Source of the DNA: Pseudolabrys sp.
GTDB lineage: Bacteria; Pseudomonadota; Alphaproteobacteria; Rhizobiales; Xanthobacteraceae
Assembly (NCBI GenBank): GCA_019689975.1
Contig: JADGGK010000022.1
Span: forward strand, 1-40,136
Direction of reading: 5' to 3'
Length of the DNA: 40,136 bases
The stretch's first letter is position 1. Each line of letters starts with the position of its first letter. The notes under the pieces were generated by a model. That model did not search any database. It was not told the DNA's origin and saw only the letters and a list, made by a program, of their open reading frames with translations. A program made the position numbers and the translations under genes. Shown in pieces: positions 6,998-16,005 of this stretch.

Positions 6998-8647
6998 TCA
7001 CATATTGGCGTAGTTGGGCCCGCCGCCGCCCTCGGGCGGCACCCAGGTGATGTTCTGATTCGGATCCTTGATGTCGCAGGTTTTGCAATGGACGCAGTTC
7101 TGGGCATTGATGACATATGTCGGGACGCCGGCTTGCTCGATCCATTCGTACACGCCCGCGGGGCAGTATCGCGCTGAAGGGCCCGCGAACACCTCGTATT
7201 CAGAGGATCGCTGCAAGGCGAGGTCCGTTACACGCAAGTGCACCGGCTGATCTTCCTCGTGGTTGGTGTTGGAGAGGAAGACCGAGGAGAGCCGGTCGAA
7301 GACAAGCCGGCCGTCCGGCTTCGGATAGGCGATCGGCCTGCATTCGCGGGCCGGCTTGAGCGCGGCATGATCAGGCGTTCCGTGCTTCAACGTGCCGAAG
7401 GGCGAGAAGCCGAGCGTGTTGCACCACATATCGATGCCGCCGAGACCGATGCCGAGGACGGTGCCGAATCGCGACCACAGCGGTTTCGCGTTGCGCACCT
7501 TCCACAGATCCCTGCCGATCGCCGAATTGCGCCAGGCCGAATCGTAGTCGGCGAGTTCGTCGCGGCTGCGTCCAGCGCCGAGAGCGGCGGCCGCCGATTC
7601 CGCCGCCATGATGCCCGAAAGCATCGCGTTGTGACTGCCCTTGATGCGCGGGACATTCATGAAACCGGCATCGCAGCCGATCAGCACGCCGCCGGGGAAG
7701 GCGAGCTTGGGCACCGACTGCCAGCCTCCTTCCGTCAGGGCGCGAGCGCCATAGGCAAGCCGTTTGCCGCCGGCGAATGTGTCGCGCACCAGCGGATGCG
7801 TCTTGAACCGTTGGAATTCCTCATAGGGCGAGAGATAGGGGTTGGAGTAATTGAGGTGCACGACGAATCCGACCGAGACGAGGTCGGGGTCGAGATGATA
7901 AAGGAACGAGCCGCCGCCGGTGCGGTTGTCGAGCGGCCAGCCAAAGGAATGCTGCACCAGACCCCGGCGATGCCTTTCGGGCGCGACCTGCCAGAGCTCC
8001 TTCAAGCCGATGCCGAATTTTTGCGGCTCGCGACCATCGCCGAGCGCAAAGCGGGCGATGAGCTCCTTGCCAAGATTGCCGCGCGCGCCTTCGGCAAAAA
8101 AAGTGTATTTGGCGCGCAATTCCATGCCGCGGGTGAATGACTCCTTGGGCTTGCCGTTCTTGCCGACGCCCATGTCGCCGGTCGCGATACCCGTCACCGC
8201 GCCGTTCGCGTCATACAGGACTTCCGCCGCCGCAAATCCGGGATAGATCTCCACGCCGAGGGCCTCTGCTTTGCCCGCGAGCCAGCGGCAGACATTGCCA
8301 AGCGAGACGATATAATTGCCGCGGTTGTTCATCAGCGGCGGCATGATGAAATTCGGCAGGCGGATGCCGCCGCGTGCGCTCAGCCAGTAGAAACGGTCAT
8401 CGGTGACCGGCGTCTTGATCGGCGTGTCCTCGTCGCGCCAGCCGGGCAAGAGGCGGTCGAGCGCCACCGGATCGATCACGGCCCCGGAAAGAATATGGGC
8501 CCCGACCTCCGATCCTTTTTCGACCACCACCACGGCAATCGAAGAATCGATCTGCTTGAGGCGAATGGCGGCGGCGAGACCGGCGGGACCGGCGCCGACG
8601 ATCACCACGTCGAAATCCATCGCTTCGCGTGCCGGCAGCTCGCTCAT
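6998..8647 (-). CDS. Electron transfer flavoprotein-ubiquinone oxidoreductase
   Basis: A 549-residue inner-membrane iron-sulfur flavoprotein (ETF-QO) that passes electrons from reduced ETF to ubiquinone, linking fatty-acid and amino-acid oxidation to the respiratory chain. The N-terminal FAD fold reads DFDVVIVGAGPAGLAAAIRL. The C-terminal [4Fe-4S] region reads CPAGVYEW ... NCVHCKTCDIKDP, and the protein ends NITWVPPEGGGGPNYANM, as in the whole family. The ATG at 8647 follows AGGGAG with good spacing; an ATG at 8668 is the alternative. It is divergent from the uracil-DNA glycosylase gene (76 nt between them). The bc1 complex and CioAB, which would reoxidise the quinol, are in this same window. 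Confidence 0.96.
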   Translation of the reverse strand: MSELPAREAMDFDVVIVGAGPAGLAAAIRLKQIDSSIAVVVVEKGSEVGAHILSGAVIDPVALDRLLPGWRDEDTPIKTPVTDDRFYWLSARGGIRLPNFIMPPLMNNRGNYIVSLGNVCRWLAGKAEALGVEIYPGFAAAEVLYDANGAVTGIATGDMGVGKNGKPKESFTRGMELRAKYTFFAEGARGNLGKELIARFALGDGREPQKFGIGLKELWQVAPERHRRGLVQHSFGWPLDNRTGGGSFLYHLDPDLVSVGFVVHLNYSNPYLSPYEEFQRFKTHPLVRDTFAGGKRLAYGARALTEGGWQSVPKLAFPGGVLIGCDAGFMNVPRIKGSHNAMLSGIMAAESAAAALGAGRSRDELADYDSAWRNSAIGRDLWKVRNAKPLWSRFGTVLGIGLGGIDMWCNTLGFSPFGTLKHGTPDHAALKPARECRPIAYPKPDGRLVFDRLSSVFLSNTNHEEDQPVHLRVTDLALQRSSEYEVFAGPSARYCPAGVYEWIEQAGVPTYVINAQNCVHCKTCDIKDPNQNITWVPPEGGGGPNYANM

Positions 8648-8723
8648 GACAGGCTCCCTATCCGCCATTCCTCATTTTTGCAACACGGCGGCAATCCTAC
8701 GGTAATGGTGGTAGAATGAAGAA

Positions 8724-9548
8724 ATGACGTCCTTCGATCCGCGAAAAGCGCGCGAGCTGCTGGACTTCTACCTGGACAGCGGGGTGGAGACGCTTGTGGG
8801 CGAAACCCCGGTGATGCGGTTCGCCGCCGCGACGATGGCCTTGCCGGCAGGGAAAGACCCGCCGCGCGCGATGGCCGCGCCGGGTTCCAGCGTCGACCTT
8901 GCGCGGGCCGCGCCGGGGGCGCGACAGGCCAATGCGCTGCCCGCCCCGGAGGAAGCGGTGATGGCGGCGCGCGAGGCGGCCAAAAGCGCGGCGACGCTCG
9001 ATGAACTGCGCGCGATTCTGGACCGCTTCGAGGGCTGCGGGTTGAAGGCGACGGCCACCCAGCTCGTGTTCGCCGACGGCAATCCGTCCGCGCGGCTGAT
9101 GCTGGTCGGCGAGGCGCCGGGACGCGACGAGGACATCGAAGGCCGTCCCTTCGTCGGCCGCTCCGGCAAGCTGCTCGACCGGATGCTTGCCGCGATCGGG
9201 CTCGATCGCAGTTCCGTCTATATCGCCAATGTGGTACCGTGGCGACCGCCCGGCAACCGCGAACCCAGTCCGCACGAAACCGCGATCTGCCTGCCGTTCA
9301 TCCGCCGGCAGATCGAGCTCTGCGACCCTGAGATCCTGGTCTGCCTCGGCAAGCCGTCGATGCAGACGCTGCTCGAGATCAACGATCCGATTTCCAAGGC
9401 GCGCGGACGATGGTTCTCCTATCACACGGGCAAACGCGAGATCCGCGCGATGGCAACCTTCCATCCCGCGTTTCTTCTCCGCAGCCCGCTGCAGAAACGC
9501 TTGGCCTGGAGGGATTTCCTGGCGATCAAGAAGGCTCTCGACGGATGA
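8724..9548 (+). CDS. Uracil-DNA glycosylase, family 4-like
   Basis: A 274-residue base-excision-repair enzyme removing uracil from DNA. Motif A is GEAPGRDEDIEGRPFVG (129-145) and the C-terminal motif is TFHPAFLLRSP with His247. The N-terminal 90 residues are a variable, Ala/Pro-rich extension. Family 4 enzymes normally carry a [4Fe-4S] cluster held by four cysteines beginning with a C-x2-C pair. Here only Cys105 of that pair is present (Phe102 takes the other position), although Cys189, Cys200 and Cys207 exist, so the cluster may be absent or differently liganded. The sequence EGCGLKATATQLVFADGNP is the form I associate with an alphaproteobacterial subgroup. It is divergent from ETF-QO. Confidence 0.9.
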   Translation: MTSFDPRKARELLDFYLDSGVETLVGETPVMRFAAATMALPAGKDPPRAMAAPGSSVDLARAAPGARQANALPAPEEAVMAAREAAKSAATLDELRAILDRFEGCGLKATATQLVFADGNPSARLMLVGEAPGRDEDIEGRPFVGRSGKLLDRMLAAIGLDRSSVYIANVVPWRPPGNREPSPHETAICLPFIRRQIELCDPEILVCLGKPSMQTLLEINDPISKARGRWFSYHTGKREIRAMATFHPAFLLRSPLQKRLAWRDFLAIKKALDG

Positions 9549-9575
9549 AGGGGCGGCCCGCGCTATCGCTTTCGC

Positions 9576-9600
9576 GCGACCGCGGGAACCGTGCGGTCGC
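9576..9600 (+). terminator. Inverted repeat after the UDG gene
   Basis: Perfect 8-bp arms GCGACCGC (9576-9583) / GCGGTCGC (9593-9600) with a 9-nt loop, 28 nt after the UDG stop. There is no T-tract. It may be a weak terminator, or an operator for the downstream cioAB pair. Confidence 0.35.
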
Positions 9601-9744
9601 AGGAGAAAATCGCCCGGCGACCGTGCGGCATCGCCATGGGCGGCGCAACGCGGCCGCAGGCGATCGGCCTGCCGTCACGGGCGGGCCGGGCGGCTGTGGC
9701 CGCGCCGTGCCGGATTGCGGGGACGCCGAGCGCTAGGGGAGGCG

Positions 9745-11121
9745 ATGATGGACGTCGATTCCTTGCTTCTCTCGCGCCTGCAATTCGCCTTCACCATCAC
9801 CTTTCACATCATTTTTCCCACCTTCACCATCGGTCTGTCGGCCTACATCGCCACGCTCGGCGTCCTGTGGCTGCGCACGGGCGACGAACGCTATCGCCGG
9901 CTGATGCGGTTCTGGACCAGGATCTTTGCGGTCTCTTTTGCCATGGGCGTGGTCTCGGGCATCGTCATGTCCTACGAGTTCGGGACCAATTGGAGCCGTT
10001 TTTCCGCGGCAGTGGGCAACGTGGTGGGGCCGCTGATCGGCTATGAGGTGCTGACGGCCTTCTTTCTTGAAGCGACCTTCCTCGGCGTGCTGCTGTTCGG
10101 CTTCGGTCGGGTGCCGCCCTGGCTCTCCGTGCTGTCGGCCGCCATCGTCGCGCTGGGCACAACGATGTCGGCGTTCTGGATCCTGTCGGCCAATAGCTGG
10201 ATGCAGACGCCGGCCGGCTATGCGCTCAGGGACGGCGTTGCCTATCCCACCGACTGGCTGGCGGTGATCTTCAATCCGAGCTTCCCTTACCGCTTCGCTC
10301 ACATGGTCAACGCCGCCTATCTGACGACGGGCTTCGTGGTGCTGGCCGTGGGGGCGCGCTTCATGCTCGCGGGCCGCCACGTCGACGAAGCCCGCACGAT
10401 GTTGCGCATGGCGATCGGGCTCACCGCCATCCTTGCGCCGTTGCAACTGCTGATCGGCGACCGGCACGGCCTCAACACGCTCGCGCATCAGCCGATCAAG
10501 ATCGCGGCGATCGAGGCCCATTGGGACGGCTCCAAACCGGGCGATTTTCATGTCTTCGCCTGGCCCGATCAGAATGCCGAGAGGAATGCGCTGGAGATTT
10601 CGATTCCGCGCGGCGCCTCGCTCATCCTCACACACGATCCGAACGGACTGTTTCCCGGCTTGACCAGCGTGCCGCCGTCCGACCGGCCGCCGGTGGCAAT
10701 CGTCTTCTTCGCTTTTCGCATCATGCTGGCCGCGGGCCTGTTCATGATCGCGGCGGCGCTGTACGGCGCATTTTTGTGGTGGCGCGGCGCGTTGTTCGAG
10801 ACGCGCTGGTATCTGCGCGTCATGGCGCATTGCTGGTGGATCGGTTTCGTCGCCGTGATCGCCGGCTGGGTGACGACCGAAAGTGGCCGGCAGCCGTGGA
10901 TCGTGCAAGGCCTATTGCGCACCGCCGATGCGAGCTCGCCGGTTGCCGGCGGCAGCGTCGCGCTCACGCTCGCGCTTTTCGTGATCGCCTATGCCGTCGT
11001 GTTCTCCTTCGGCATCTATTACATCAATCGTCTCATCGGGCAGGGGCCAGCCGACGCGGCGACGAAGACCGTCGCGCCGCTCGGCGGCGCGAGCCCGATC
11101 GCGGCGGCGCAGAGCGACTAG
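9745..11121 (+). CDS. cioA: Cyanide-insensitive-type cytochrome bd ubiquinol oxidase subunit I
   Basis: A 458-residue multi-span subunit carrying the three haems of a bd-type quinol oxidase, which reduces O2 to water without proton pumping. The N-terminus LLLSRLQFAFTITFHIIFPTFTIG holds His21 (high-spin haem ligand), and His186 in RFAHMVNAAYLTTGF is a low-spin haem ligand; Glu101 and Glu109 match the conserved acidic pair. The quinone loop is short and the C-terminal part has GRQPWIVQG, both features of the CIO subgroup rather than E. coli CydA. The ATG at 9745 follows GGGGAGG; the ATG at 9748 is equally possible. It begins a two-gene operon with cioB, 10 nt downstream. Confidence 0.94.
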   Translation: MMDVDSLLLSRLQFAFTITFHIIFPTFTIGLSAYIATLGVLWLRTGDERYRRLMRFWTRIFAVSFAMGVVSGIVMSYEFGTNWSRFSAAVGNVVGPLIGYEVLTAFFLEATFLGVLLFGFGRVPPWLSVLSAAIVALGTTMSAFWILSANSWMQTPAGYALRDGVAYPTDWLAVIFNPSFPYRFAHMVNAAYLTTGFVVLAVGARFMLAGRHVDEARTMLRMAIGLTAILAPLQLLIGDRHGLNTLAHQPIKIAAIEAHWDGSKPGDFHVFAWPDQNAERNALEISIPRGASLILTHDPNGLFPGLTSVPPSDRPPVAIVFFAFRIMLAAGLFMIAAALYGAFLWWRGALFETRWYLRVMAHCWWIGFVAVIAGWVTTESGRQPWIVQGLLRTADASSPVAGGSVALTLALFVIAYAVVFSFGIYYINRLIGQGPADAATKTVAPLGGASPIAAAQSD

Positions 11122-11131
11122 GGACGGCGCC

Positions 11132-12133
11132 ATGGACTGGTATCTCCCCGTGATCTGGGCCGGACTCATCGGCACCGCCGTTGCCCTTTATGTCATCCTC
11201 GACGGTTTCGACCTCGGCATCGGCATATTGTTTCCGTTCGCGCACACCGAGCGCGAGCGCGACCAGATGATGCGCTCGGTGGCGCCGTTCTGGGACGGCA
11301 ACGAGACCTGGCTCGTGCTCGGCGGCGGAGGCCTTTGGGTCGCCTTTCCGGGAGCCTACGCGGTGATCATGCCGGCGCTTTACATTCCGGTCATCGTCAT
11401 GCTGCTCGCGCTCGTCTTCCGCGGGGTCGCCTTCGAATTCCGCACCATCTCGCGCAGCAAGACCTGGCTCAACGGCGCCTTCAGCGGCGGGTCCGCGCTC
11501 GCCGCATTCGCCCAGGGCGTCATCCTGGGCGGATTGATCCAGGGAATCCCGGTGAAGGACGGAGCTTATGCCGGGGGCGCGTTGACCTGGGCCACCCCCT
11601 TCGCCGTGCTTTGCGGGCTTGCCATGATCGCGGGCTACGGCTTGCTCGGGGCCTGCTGGCTGGTGATGAAGACGGAAGGAGCGGTTGCCGCCCGCGCGCG
11701 CCGCCAGGCCCGCGCGCTGCTCGGCGCGGTGCTCTTCTTCATGGCGGCGGTCAGCATCTGGACACCGCTTTCCGAGCCGCGCATCGCCGAACGCTGGTTC
11801 GCGCTGCCCAATTTCCTCTTCCTCTGGCCGGTGCCCGTGGTGACGGCGCTCGTCGCCTACGGGCTCTGGCGCGGACTGGAAACCGGCCGCGAGGTTGCGC
11901 CTTTCCTGGCCGCGATCGCCCTGTTCCTGCTCGGCTATCTGGGGCTCGTGATTTCCAACTTCCCCTATCTGGTGCCGCCCTCGCTCACCATCTGGGACAC
12001 CGCCGCGGCGGCCGCGAGCCAGATTTTCATGCTGCTCGGCACGCTGTTCCTGCTGCCGATGATCCTCGGCTATGTCGTCTTCGTCTATTGGTTGTTCCGC
12101 GGCAAGACACGCGAGGGCGAGAGCTATCACTGA
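11132..12133 (+). CDS. cioB: Cytochrome bd ubiquinol oxidase subunit II
   Basis: A 333-residue integral membrane subunit, partner of CioA. It begins MDWYLPVIWAGLIGTAVALY and has the family segment VILDGFDLGIGILFPF, then WDGNETWLVLGGGGLWVAFP and FRGVAFEFR, all typical of CydB. Around eight hydrophobic spans are evident. The stop overlaps the convergent GT39 gene by 7 nt, leaving no room for a separate terminator. No small CydX-like gene follows. The operon provides a high-affinity or cyanide-tolerant alternative to the bc1-dependent route encoded at 31.5-34.2 kb. Confidence 0.94.
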   Translation: MDWYLPVIWAGLIGTAVALYVILDGFDLGIGILFPFAHTERERDQMMRSVAPFWDGNETWLVLGGGGLWVAFPGAYAVIMPALYIPVIVMLLALVFRGVAFEFRTISRSKTWLNGAFSGGSALAAFAQGVILGGLIQGIPVKDGAYAGGALTWATPFAVLCGLAMIAGYGLLGACWLVMKTEGAVAARARRQARALLGAVLFFMAAVSIWTPLSEPRIAERWFALPNFLFLWPVPVVTALVAYGLWRGLETGREVAPFLAAIALFLLGYLGLVISNFPYLVPPSLTIWDTAAAAASQIFMLLGTLFLLPMILGYVVFVYWLFRGKTREGESYH

Positions 12134-13716
12134 GCGGGCGAGCGTTCCGACGGCGCCGAGCCTGGCTCCTGCGGTCTGATCACCGCCCAGCCGATACGGA
12201 TCAGGGGCAGGTTGCCCTGCACCGGCCGCGCAAAGAAGCGGGGCACTTCGGGCACCATCTCGGGAAACAGGGTCTTGAGGGCCGGCGGCGGGGCGGTTGC
12301 GTTGTCGTCGATCTGCCAGACGATGACGCCGCCCTTGGCGCGGACGTCTTCGGCGCTCGCCCACGGACTTCGCTCGGGTGCCCAGGCGAAAAAGACATGC
12401 GGCCGCCCCCGCGCGCCGAGGGCCACGAGCGGGGCGACGCGCGGGTCGCCGGTGACGTAGGCGAGCGGCCGGCCGGTGCGGCGCTGGTAACTATCGGCGA
12501 AGAATGCGCCTTCCGCCGCCGCCGGCTGGGCGATGCGCGGGTCGACGCCGACGATCCACGGCAGCAGGGCGAGCGCGAGCACGACCATCGCCGGCGGCGC
12601 GAATAACAGACCGAGCCAGGCCGAGGAGGTGGCCCGTTCCCGATAGAGCGGCGCGCGATCGCCGGCGGCGAGGATCGCCGCAAGCCCCGACAGCACGACG
12701 AGCGGGGCGACGCGGTCGAACGGAGCGACGTGGCGGCTCATCATGGCCACGGCCAGCGCCGCAACGGCCGGCACCAGCGCGAAGGCATAGACGAACCTGC
12801 GCGCCAGCGGATTCACGGGGGCGCGGTCGATCTCGGGCGCGCGCTCTCCTCTCCTGCGCGGCCAGCCGCTTGCGAGCGCAATGAGCAGCAGCAGGCCGAG
12901 ATGCGATCCGACCAACGCCGCCAACAGCCGCAGGCCGGGCGCGAGCTTGCCCGCGTCGACGCTGTCGGCGATCCCGGAGAGCACGAGATCGCGCGCCGCA
13001 ACGAGCCACCAGACATGCGGCGCCACGATGATCGCCAGCAGAAGCAGCCCCAGCCAGGGTTCCGGAAAGCGCAGCGCCGCGCGGCCGCGCCGGCTGAGCG
13101 GCGTGAATGCGGCGAGCAGCAGCAGGAGGATCACGCCGGCATAGCTTGCAAGCAGCAGCAGCCCGAGATCGATCGCCAGCAGGAGCCAGGCGCCGCGCCG
13201 ATCCTCTCCCAGCGCGCGCCAATAATGCATCAGCGCCAAGGCCCATAACGGCGCCGCCAGAACCCCGGGCCCGAAATCGGGGCTCGGGACGGTGAAGGCG
13301 GCAATGCCAACCATGAGCAGGACCGCCAAGACGGCGTGCCGCGTGCCGACGATGGCGCGCCCGAGCGTGAATACCGCCCAATAGGTGACGACGATGCACG
13401 CCTGCGCCAGCAGATAGAGTCCGAACAGCCCTCCGAGGCGAAAGGCGATCTCGCCGAGCCAAAAGGCCAGCGGCGGGCCGCGGTAGCTGCCGAGAACGAA
13501 TTCGCGGCCGATCGCCAACAGGATCGGCACGTCTCCCGGCGGCGCGCTGTAGAATAGCGCGGGCGTCAGCGTCCACAGCGCCGCCTGCGTCAACGCCGCG
13601 CACCAGAAAACCAGCAGCGGCCGCCCGCGCAGAAATTCGACGATCAAGGAGACGTAATGCATCGGTCCGCGTCGTGTCCGTCCTTCCCCTGCAAGGAAAG
13701 GATCATGTGCCGACAT
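12127..13716 (-). CDS. GT39-type membrane glycosyltransferase
   Basis: A 529-residue polytopic membrane protein of the glycosyltransferase 39 / PMT-ArnT fold, which transfers sugars from polyprenyl-phosphate carriers to lipids or proteins on the periplasmic side. After a first membrane segment comes the periplasmic loop PALFYSAPPGDVPILLAIGREF ... GPPLAFWLGEIAFRLGG, where an acidic residue (GDVP) occupies the position of the catalytic loop. About ten further hydrophobic spans follow, then a soluble C-terminal domain (from about residue 400) containing ADSYQRRTGRPLAYVTGDPRVAPLVA. Acceptor and sugar are unknown. Met19 (13662) is an alternative start. It is last in a minus-strand series after rnhB and overlaps cioB by 7 nt. 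Confidence 0.82.
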   Translation of the reverse strand: MSAHDPFLAGEGRTRRGPMHYVSLIVEFLRGRPLLVFWCAALTQAALWTLTPALFYSAPPGDVPILLAIGREFVLGSYRGPPLAFWLGEIAFRLGGLFGLYLLAQACIVVTYWAVFTLGRAIVGTRHAVLAVLLMVGIAAFTVPSPDFGPGVLAAPLWALALMHYWRALGEDRRGAWLLLAIDLGLLLLASYAGVILLLLLAAFTPLSRRGRAALRFPEPWLGLLLLAIIVAPHVWWLVAARDLVLSGIADSVDAGKLAPGLRLLAALVGSHLGLLLLIALASGWPRRRGERAPEIDRAPVNPLARRFVYAFALVPAVAALAVAMMSRHVAPFDRVAPLVVLSGLAAILAAGDRAPLYRERATSSAWLGLLFAPPAMVVLALALLPWIVGVDPRIAQPAAAEGAFFADSYQRRTGRPLAYVTGDPRVAPLVALGARGRPHVFFAWAPERSPWASAEDVRAKGGVIVWQIDDNATAPPPALKTLFPEMVPEVPRFFARPVQGNLPLIRIGWAVIRPQEPGSAPSERSPAQ

Positions 13717-13821
13717 GCGGCAATGGCGGACGAAAGCGGGAGCCGGCTCAGCACCCGGTCGACATCCTGGCCTGTCGTCCGCCGCCGACGGCAGGACGGC
13801 TCAGGGAATAAAGAAAGCGTG

Positions 13822-14523
13822 TCAAAGAGGCAACAAGTCCGTCGCGACCCCGACGCCGCCGTCCGCGGCCTCGAGTCTCGCGGCGACCGGCGCGAAGGAG
13901 CGGCGATGATGCGCCGTCGGTCCGAGGCGGGCGAGCGCCTCGACATGCTCCGGCACGCCGTAACCCATGTGGCGCTCGAAACCATAACCCGGGAAGGCGC
14001 GGCCGAGCTGCCGCATATGGCGATCGCGCGTCACCTTGGCGACGATGGAGGCGGCGGCGATCGAGGCGACGAGCGCATCGCCACCGACCACGGCTTCGCA
14101 TGCGCAGCCGCAGTCGATCCTGATGTTGCCGTCGACAAGAACGAGCCGCGGTTTGACCGGCAGCGCCTTGACCGCGCGGACGAGCGCCCAGAGCGAGGCG
14201 CGTAGAATATTGTCACGATCGATGCGCGCCACCGTGCCGACGGCGACCGCGACCTGGGCGGTCGCGCAAATGACCTCGTAAAGCTCCTCGCGCGCCGCGG
14301 CATCGAGCTTCTTGGAATCGTTGAGGCCGCGCGGAACGCAATCGGGATCGAGCACCACCGCGGCGGCCACCACCGGGCCGGCCAGCGGCCCCCGCCCCGC
14401 TTCGTCGCAGCCGGCCACCGGCCAGACGCCCTCGGCGAGCCAACGCCGCTCGCGACGGAAACTCGGACGCATCGGCGGTTGCTTGAGCGGCAAGCGCGGG
14501 GTTGCTCGGATTCGGCCCAGCAT
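13822..14523 (-). CDS. rnhB: Ribonuclease HII
   Basis: A 233-residue RNase HII, which nicks the RNA strand of RNA-DNA hybrids and starts removal of single ribonucleotides from [22 protein letters not shown] carries the first two catalytic acids (Asp40, Glu41). Asp131 in LVLVDGN and Asp167 in AKVTRDRHM complete the metal site, and [13 protein letters not shown] matches the substrate-binding segment. Met18 (14472) may be the real start, since the first 17 residues are not conserved and neither site has a strong ribosome binding site. It lies between the radical SAM repair gene and the GT39 gene on the same strand. In Caulobacter rnhB adjoins ccrM; here ccrM is 3.6 kb away. Confidence 0.94.
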   Translation of the reverse strand: MLGRIRATPRLPLKQPPMRPSFRRERRWLAEGVWPVAGCDEAGRGPLAGPVVAAAVVLDPDCVPRGLNDSKKLDAAAREELYEVICATAQVAVAVGTVARIDRDNILRASLWALVRAVKALPVKPRLVLVDGNIRIDCGCACEAVVGGDALVASIAAASIVAKVTRDRHMRQLGRAFPGYGFERHMGYGVPEHVEALARLGPTAHHRRSFAPVAARLEAADGGVGVATDLLPL

Positions 14524-14789
14524 GGACCGTGAGCTGTGCTCAGCGCGTCGCGCAAGTCAACGCCAATCATCACGGTTGTGCACGGCGCCGCGCGGCGGAA
14601 AGGCGACGAGCCGGATGCGCCGCGGCCGGAAATCCGGCCCGGGCGGGTCCCGTTCCGGCGGCGTCCGGAGGTCCCGCCGCGACCGGCATCGGTCCCGGCC
14701 GCGCCGGCGAACCCGGCGTTCCAGCGAATGCGGCGCCGCCGCGGTGATCGCAGGCACCCGCCGCAACCGGCGAATCGCGCGCGGGCGAT

Positions 14790-15965
14790 TCAGCGATCGA
14801 ACAGATGCAATTGCGCCGTGTCGACTTTGGGTGCGCGAAAATGGCTGGTGCTGAGATGCGTCCGCATTCGGTTGAGACCGAGCTTGCGACAGGCGAGTTC
14901 GAACCTGCGGCCGATGAGATAGGCATAAGGCCCGCGGCCGCGCTGCCGCTCGAACCACCGGGAATCGTAGTCCTTCCCGCCGCGCATCTCGCGCACGAGC
15001 TTGAACACGTGTTCGACGCGGTCGGGATAGTTCTCGCGCAGCCATTCGCGGAACAGGTCGCGTACCTCGAGCGGCAGACGCAACAACACATATCCGGCTT
15101 CCCTCGCGCCGGCCGCGCGTGCCGCTTCGAGAATGCGTTCGATCTCCATGTCGTTGAGCGAAGGGATGATCGGCGCGACCATGACGGTGGTGGGAACACC
15201 CGCCGCCGACAGCCGGCGAATCGCCTCCAGTCGCCGCACCGGCGTCGCCGCGCGCGGCTCCATCCTGCGCGCGAGCGCCGAGTCGAGCGTCGTCACCGAC
15301 AGCGCCACTTTGACGAGGTCGCGCGCGGCCATGCGCGCGAGGAGGTCGAGGTCGCGCAGCACCAGCGCCGATTTGGTGACGATGCCGACGGGATGGCCGG
15401 CGCGGTCGAGCACTTCCAGGATGCGACGCATCACCTGATATTTGCGTTCGATGGGCTGATAGGGATCGGTATTGGTGCCGATGGCGATGACGCGCGGTTC
15501 ATATCCCGGCGACGCGAGCTCCTTCTCGAGCAGGCTTGCCGCCTCGGGCTTCACCAGCAGCTTCGACTCGAAGTCTAGGCCGGGCGACAGGCCGAGATAG
15601 GCGTGCGTGGGTCGCGCGTAACAATAGATGCAGCCGTGCTCGCAGCCGCGATAGGGGTTGATCGAACGGTCGAAGGCGATGTCGGGCGAAGTGTTGCGGT
15701 TGATGATTGTGCGCGTGGAGTCGACCCAGACCGTGGTCTTGAACGGCGGCAGCTCCTCGAGCGAACTCCAGCCATCGTCGAACGCAACGCGCGCAATCGG
15801 TTCGTATCGGCCCGAGGCGTTTGACGACGCGCCACGGCCGCGTCTGCGCTCGCGCCCGACCGCGACGTCGAGCGGCGCGCCTGCATCGTCGAGGAAGCCG
15901 CCCGCCGGCGCCCGGGGCAGCGGAGACGCCGGCGAGCTCCTCAAGGCTGCGTTGGACCGAGCCAT
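14790..15965 (-). CDS. PA0069-type radical SAM protein (spore photoproduct lyase-like)
   Basis: A 391-residue radical SAM enzyme. The cluster motif is C-x3-C-x2-C (Cys108, Cys112, Cys115) in NPYRGCEHGCIYCYARPTH. It is followed by YLGLSPGLDFESKLLVKPEA, typical of the PA0069/SplB-like group, IGTNTDPYQPIE, and VTKSALVLRDLDLL. Family relatives include spore photoproduct lyase, which repairs thymine lesions; the actual substrate of this group is not established. Start choice: an ATG at 15983 is possible, but a predicted -10 element overlaps it, and a transcript from that promoter would begin at about 15965, making the ATG there leaderless. A LexA-type box lies just upstream, which supports a DNA-damage role. 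Confidence 0.9.
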   Translation of the reverse strand: MARSNAALRSSPASPLPRAPAGGFLDDAGAPLDVAVGRERRRGRGASSNASGRYEPIARVAFDDGWSSLEELPPFKTTVWVDSTRTIINRNTSPDIAFDRSINPYRGCEHGCIYCYARPTHAYLGLSPGLDFESKLLVKPEAASLLEKELASPGYEPRVIAIGTNTDPYQPIERKYQVMRRILEVLDRAGHPVGIVTKSALVLRDLDLLARMAARDLVKVALSVTTLDSALARRMEPRAATPVRRLEAIRRLSAAGVPTTVMVAPIIPSLNDMEIERILEAARAAGAREAGYVLLRLPLEVRDLFREWLRENYPDRVEHVFKLVREMRGGKDYDSRWFERQRGRGPYAYLIGRRFELACRKLGLNRMRTHLSTSHFRAPKVDTAQLHLFDR

Positions 15966-15972
15966 GGGCGCA

Positions 15973-16001
15973 AAGTTAACCATCGCGCGTGAACATAACA
16001 A
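15973..16001 (-). promoter_or_regulatory. Predicted promoter of the radical SAM gene
   Basis: On the minus strand TTGTTA (16001-15996) and TAACTT (15978-15973) are separated by 17 nt, a good sigma-70-like spacing. The expected transcript start is at or next to the ATG at 15965, suggesting a leaderless mRNA. The -35 element lies inside the LexA-type box. Confidence 0.45.
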
Positions 16002-16005
16002 GAAC
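15991..16005 (-). promoter_or_regulatory. LexA-type SOS box, GTTC-N7-GTTC
   Basis: The minus strand reads GTTCTTGTTATGTTC, an exact match to the direct-repeat operator GTTC-N7-GTTC recognised by alphaproteobacterial LexA. It overlaps the predicted -35 element of the radical SAM gene, where bound LexA would block RNA polymerase. Confidence 0.65.

Noticed and set aside
11033-12364. Minus-strand open frame across cioB (443 codons)
   Set aside because: Antisense to a clear CydB-type membrane protein; the product is hydrophilic, His/Asp/Glu/Arg-rich nonsense typical of reversed membrane-protein codons.
15976-15983. TTAACCAT, resembling a CtrA half-site, at the radical SAM gene
   Set aside because: A single half-site overlapping a predicted -10 and a possible start codon; no second half-site at the right spacing.
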